Assembly (NCBI GenBank): GCA_900756875.1
Contig: CAAELW010000107.1
Coordinates: 1 to 10,861, forward strand
Direction of reading: 5' to 3'
Length of the DNA stretch: 10,861 nt
DNA from: Pasteurellaceae bacterium
GTDB taxonomy: Bacteria > Pseudomonadota > Gammaproteobacteria > Enterobacterales > Pasteurellaceae
Positions within the stretch are counted from its first letter, which is position 1. Each line of letters opens with the position of its first letter. The position numbers and the translations under genes are program-made. Shown piece after piece: positions 8,664 to 10,861 of the stretch. The notes under the pieces are model-generated. The model was not told where the DNA came from. It worked only from the letters and a program-made list of their open reading frames with translations, and did no database searches.

Positions 8664-9044
8664 TTTAATCTCAAAAATCTTTCTATCAGCCAAAAACAGC
8701 GTGTTGCTTTGGCACGCGCGCTGATTTTAGAACCTGAAATAATTATTATAGATGATGCACTTGGTAATTTAGATGCCTCGGTGCGCATTCAATTACTAAA
8801 TTTAACCCTTGATCTGCAGCAACGTTTAGACATCTCTTACATTTATGTAGGCCAAGACCTCGGCGTGATTAAACATATTGCAGACACAGTCATCGTGATG
8901 GATAAAGGGAAAATGATAAAGAGCGGTACGCCTAAAACGCTATTTACCGATCCTCAAACAGATGTAACTGGTCGTTTAGTGGAAAGTTATTTTGGCAAAA
9001 TTTTAGATGAAACTGCTTGGGTAAAAGACAAAAACACTCCCTAA
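8664..9044 (+). pseudogene. sapF: 3' remnant of sapF, ABC transporter ATPase of the Sap system
   Basis: In-frame homology to SapF, an ATPase of the sapABCDF peptide transporter linked to antimicrobial-peptide resistance, begins around 8664-8679, just after in-frame stops at 8658-8663. It continues for about 126 codons to TAA at 9042. Present are the degenerate ABC signature [15 protein letters not shown], Walker B IIIIDDA, a D-loop-like NLD, and the C-terminal [14 protein letters not shown] region. The Walker A loop, Q-loop and about the first half of the protein (E. coli SapF has 269 residues) are missing. The catalytic Glu after Walker B is Asp, and the H-loop reads VGQDLG; these changes may be ancestral in Haemophilus SapF. 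A TTG at 8709 opens a 111-codon frame, but no ribosome binding site precedes it. I judge it a non-functional fragment. Confidence 0.88.
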
Positions 9045-9055
9045 GGAGAGAAAAA

Positions 9056-10072
9056 ATGAACACACGTCCCTTTTATTTCGGACTTATATTTATCGCGATT
9101 ATCGCTATACTTGCTAACTATTTAGGAAACACTGATTTTTCCCATCATTATCATATCAGTGCTTTAATTATTGCCATTTTGCTGGGAATGGCAATCGGCA
9201 ATACCATTTATCCGCAATTTTCAACACAAGTGGAAAAAGGCGTGTTATTTGCGAAAGGCACGCTTCTTCGCACTGGCATTGTGCTGTATGGTTTTCGCCT
9301 CACTTTTGGCGATATTGCTGATGTCGGATTAAATGCTGTCGTCACTGATGCAATCATGCTAATTTCAACCTTCTTTTTTACCGCACTTTTAGGCATTCGT
9401 TATCTAAAAATGGATAAACAATTGGTTTATCTCACTGGGGCAGGTTGCAGCATTTGCGGTGCAGCAGCAGTGATGGCGGCAGAGCCTGTTACCAAAGCAG
9501 AATCCCATAAAGTTTCAGTGGCAATTGCCGTAGTAGTCATTTTCGGGACTCTTGCTATTTTTACTTACCCCTTGTTCTACACGTGGTCACAACATTTAAT
9601 TAACGCCCATCAATTTGGTATTTATGTTGGTTCTAGTGTACACGAAGTGGCTCAAGTTTATGCGATTGGGGAAAATATTGATCCTATCGTGGCGAATACT
9701 GCCGTCATTTCCAAAATGATCCGAGTGATGATGCTTGCACCATTTTTATTAATGCTTTCTTGGTTATTAACACGTAGTAATGGAGTATCAGAAAATACGT
9801 CACACAAAATTACAATTCCTTGGTTTGCTGTACTTTTTATTGGCGTTGCGATTTTTAATTCTTTTGATTTATTACCAAAAGAACTTGTAAACTTATTAGT
9901 TGAAATCGATTCTTTCTTATTAATTTCAGCGATGGCTGCCCTTGGCTTAACTACGCAAGCAAGCGCAATCAAGAAAGCTGGATTAAAACCTCTGATTTTA
10001 GGGATACTGATTTATTTATGGCTAGTGGTTGGTGGATTTTTAGTGAATTATGGAATATCAAAATTAATATAA
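9056..10072 (+). CDS. YeiH/UPF0324 family membrane protein, putative sulfate exporter family
   Basis: Intact 338-residue integral inner-membrane protein with about ten hydrophobic segments, of the UPF0324 (Cons_hypoth698, YeiH) family. H. influenzae has a member directly after sapF (HI1643, from memory, of the same length). Conserved stretches are [13 protein letters not shown] (70-82), [18 protein letters not shown] (128-145), [11 protein letters not shown] (193-203) and LGLTTQAS (296-303). The family name implies sulfate or sulfite export, but the substrate is not proven. The ATG at 9056 is chosen because a strong TAAGGAG site lies at 9042-9048; a longer frame from a TTG at 9017 would overlap the sapF coding end and lacks a site. 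The ribosome binding site shares its TAA with the sapF stop, so it was once coupled to sapF translation. An uptake signal lies inside at 9380-9388. Confidence 0.92.
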   Translation: MNTRPFYFGLIFIAIIAILANYLGNTDFSHHYHISALIIAILLGMAIGNTIYPQFSTQVEKGVLFAKGTLLRTGIVLYGFRLTFGDIADVGLNAVVTDAIMLISTFFFTALLGIRYLKMDKQLVYLTGAGCSICGAAAVMAAEPVTKAESHKVSVAIAVVVIFGTLAIFTYPLFYTWSQHLINAHQFGIYVGSSVHEVAQVYAIGENIDPIVANTAVISKMIRVMMLAPFLLMLSWLLTRSNGVSENTSHKITIPWFAVLFIGVAIFNSFDLLPKELVNLLVEIDSFLLISAMAALGLTTQASAIKKAGLKPLILGILIYLWLVVGGFLVNYGISKLI

Positions 10073-10088
10073 AATTCACTTAAGATTG

Positions 10089-10097
10089 ACCGCACTT
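10089..10097 (-). repeat. Haemophilus DNA uptake signal downstream of the YeiH-family gene
   Basis: ACCGCACTT, 17 bases past the stop codon, followed by TTGATC. No inverted partner lies within hairpin range. Confidence 0.85.
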
Positions 10098-10130
10098 TGA
10101 TCTGCACCCCAAAACCTGGACCCCACGATA

Positions 10131-10152
10131 GCGCGCGTTTCCTAACGCGTGC
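10131..10152. repeat. GC-rich inverted repeat
   Basis: GCGCGCGTT (10131-10139) and AACGCGTGC (10144-10152) pair over nine positions with one mismatch around a TCCT loop. It directly abuts the terminator-like hairpin to its right. ACGCGT occurs again at about 10236. Confidence 0.6.
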
Positions 10153-10184
10153 CTGAAAATCAATTTCGTTTGATTCAGATTTTT
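10153..10184 (+). terminator. probable terminator downstream of the YeiH-family gene
   Basis: CTGAA/TTCAG (10153-10157 with 10174-10178) and TCAA/TTGA (10160-10163 with 10170-10173) form a 9-bp stem with a two-A bulge and a TTTCGT loop, followed by ATTTTT. The orientation suits ending transcription of the YeiH-family gene, 80 bases upstream, though the bulge makes it less than ideal. Confidence 0.5.
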
Positions 10185-10299
10185 ACTATTTTCATGAATA
10201 ACTTCAATTTGCTTATTTTTTAGATAGATAAAACTACGCGTCAGAAGGGGGGGCTATCTGGGGAGCCGTTGGTAAAGCCAACGTTCAGAATCCTTTTGA

Positions 10300-10422
10300 T
10301 TTTATGACCGCACTTTTTTGTCATTAGAAGAAAATGAAGAACTTAAACAGGTAATCACTTTATCGCCAAATATCACTTTTCCGGTAAACTTTATTCGTGA
10401 GCTTGCCTCGGGATTTTGCTAA
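10300..10422 (+). pseudogene. decayed coding fragment, unidentified
   Basis: After an in-frame TGA at 10297 a frame stays open for 40 codons to TAA at 10420. It has no plausible start codon with a ribosome binding site. From 10318 the translation looks protein-like (LSLEENEELKQ, then TLSPNITFPVNFIRELASGFC), resembling a C-terminal tail. An uptake signal (10307-10315) sits in its first part. I do not recognise the parent gene, and 40 codons in AT-rich DNA could be open by chance. Confidence 0.3.
10307..10315 (-). repeat. last Haemophilus uptake signal before the composition switch
   Basis: ACCGCACTT followed by TTTT, close to the extended Haemophilus consensus with its AT-rich flank. No further copy occurs from here to the end of the window, where the Neisseria-type signal appears instead. 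Confidence 0.85.
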
Positions 10423-10448
10423 CTCCGAAACCACAATAGATTGTAATG

Positions 10449-10470
10449 GCACAAGCGAGGACGCTTGCGC
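10449..10470. repeat. hairpin just upstream of the azlD remnant
   Basis: GCACAAGCG (10449-10457) and CGCTTGCGC (10462-10470) form a nine-position stem with one mismatch around AGGA. No T-run follows, so it is not an obvious terminator. It lies where base composition shifts, and may be a short interspersed repeat or the edge of the imported segment. Confidence 0.55.
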
Positions 10471-10485
10471 TATCAGGGGGAAAGA

Positions 10486-10794
10486 ATGAAGGATTTGCTC
10501 TCTTGGTAGTCGTTCCTGCTGTTTGCCGGCATGCTGGCGGTAACGTATTCCACCCGCCTTATTGGTTTTTTCGCCTTGCGCAACCGTACCTTAAGCCGCC
10601 GCGCACAAATCGTGATGGAAGCTGCGCCGGGTTGCGTGTTGATTTACGTCATCGCGCCTTATTTCTCGTCCAACAAACCGCACGAATTGATTGCCATTGC
10701 ACTGACCGTGCTTGCCGCAAGCAGGTTTTCCATGTTGGTTACCGTGTTGATCGGCGTCGGCAGTTCTGGGCTGTAGGGGTATTTGATGCGGTAG
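10486..10794 (+). pseudogene. azlD: azlD-like branched-chain amino acid exporter subunit, broken
   Basis: AzlD is the small membrane partner of AzlC in branched-chain amino acid export. The frame opens at ATG 10486 after AGGGGG at good spacing, encodes MKDLLSW, then hits TAG at 10507-10509. The same frame resumes with hydrophobic family-like sequence (LLFAGMLAVTYSTRLIGFF, IVMEAAPGCVLIYVIAPYF, ALTVLAASRFSMLVTVLIGV). It meets a second TAG at 10774-10776, followed by GYLMR and a third TAG at 10792. Each stop could come from a single base change (for example CAG or TTG to TAG). An internal ATG at 10531 gives 81 codons but lacks a ribosome binding site and would lose part of the first membrane segment. 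Three sampled 60-base lines inside it total about 52% GC, against about 27% for a sampled line of the YeiH-family gene, and codon choice (CTG, GCC, CGC) is Neisseria-like. No azlC is visible upstream. Confidence 0.78.
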
Positions 10795-10829
10795 TCGACT
10801 GCGTTTTCGTGATACCGGTTACACTTGTT

Positions 10830-10841
10830 TTCAGACGACCT
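10830..10841 (-). repeat. Neisseria-type DNA uptake sequence, mucosa dialect, copy 1
   Basis: TTCAGACGACCT is the complement of AGGTCGTCTGAA, the 12-base uptake sequence variant of N. mucosa and related commensals. It differs by one base from the AGGCCGTCTGAA form of other Neisseria. Confidence 0.85.
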
Positions 10842-10847
10842 TTCTCT

Positions 10848-10859
10848 TTCAGACGACCT
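10848..10859 (-). repeat. Neisseria-type DNA uptake sequence, mucosa dialect, copy 2
   Basis: An identical second copy in the same orientation, 18 bases after the first. The shared match extends to 14 bases (TTTCAGACGACCTT at 10829 and 10847). Because the copies are direct, not inverted, they do not form a terminator hairpin. Confidence 0.85.
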
Positions 10860-10861
10860 TA

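Larger units (their letters stand above)
10073..10485. other. mosaic stretch with no intact gene
   Basis: No complete gene is visible over about 410 bases. It contains two Haemophilus uptake signals, several inverted repeats, a seven-G run (10247-10253) and a short open fragment of unknown identity, listed separately. The sequence TGCACCCCAAAACCTGGACCCC near 10103-10124 resembles the terminal repeat style of IS3/IS150-group elements, but I see no transposase. An AGATAG/CTATCT pair (10222-10227, 10254-10259) and CGTTGG/CCAACG (10267-10272, 10278-10283) are additional inverted repeats. The patchwork look suits a junction created by several recombination events. Confidence 0.5.

Noticed and set aside
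8709..9044. Functional small ABC-type protein starting at TTG 8709
   Set aside because: Homology to SapF continues upstream of the TTG, there is no ribosome binding site, and the product would lack Walker A and the signature motif.
9208..9972. Minus-strand open frames of 62 and 104 codons inside the YeiH-family gene
   Set aside because: Composition reflects the complement of a hydrophobic membrane protein; no ribosome binding site or family match.
10829..10860. The paired 14-base repeats as a CRISPR or terminator
   Set aside because: There are only two direct copies with a 4-base gap, which explains neither. The exact 12-mer match to a known Neisseria uptake sequence explains them better.

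Overview
The window looks like chromosome of a Haemophilus-type member of the Pasteurellaceae, most likely H. parainfluenzae or a close relative. I count eleven copies of the 9-base Haemophilus uptake signal (AAGTGCGGT or its complement) between 208 and 10315. The genes are AT-rich, and the protein sequences and gene order fit Haemophilus/E. coli orthologues. The species call is inference.

Minus-strand half (1-5879). The left edge holds the first 36 codons of a small lipoprotein. Next are the transhydrogenase genes pntA-pntB, which make a proton-translocating NAD(P) transhydrogenase and end at a terminator built from two inverted uptake signals. A 308-base intergenic stretch follows, then tldD (with its own terminator), a poly-C hairpin repeat, and rsmI.

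Plus-strand half (5949-10072). Divergent from rsmI lies lpoA-yraN-diaA, in the same order as the E. coli yraM-yraN-diaA cluster. lpoA encodes a lipoprotein activator of peptidoglycan synthase PBP1A, yraN a small nuclease-fold protein, and diaA a DnaA-binding SIS protein. The BON-domain lipoprotein gene (dolP/yraP) that follows diaA in E. coli is absent here. Instead diaA runs into the 3' remnant of sapF, an antimicrobial-peptide ABC transporter ATPase gene, whose stop codon overlaps the ribosome binding site of an intact YeiH-family membrane protein gene. This suggests a deletion or rearrangement that removed at least the first half of sapF at this site.

Right end (10073-10861). About 410 bases carry no intact gene: two uptake signals, a terminator-like hairpin, further inverted repeats and a decayed coding fragment of unknown identity. 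Beyond about 10440-10490 the composition jumps to about 52% GC. There lies an azlD-like gene broken by in-frame stops, followed by two copies of TTCAGACGACCT, the complement of the Neisseria mucosa-type DNA uptake sequence AGGTCGTCTGAA. I read this as DNA from a commensal Neisseria next to Haemophilus DNA, each side carrying its own uptake code. It is the most notable feature of the window, provided it is not an assembly mis-join. I see no new multi-gene defence, CRISPR or biosynthetic system.
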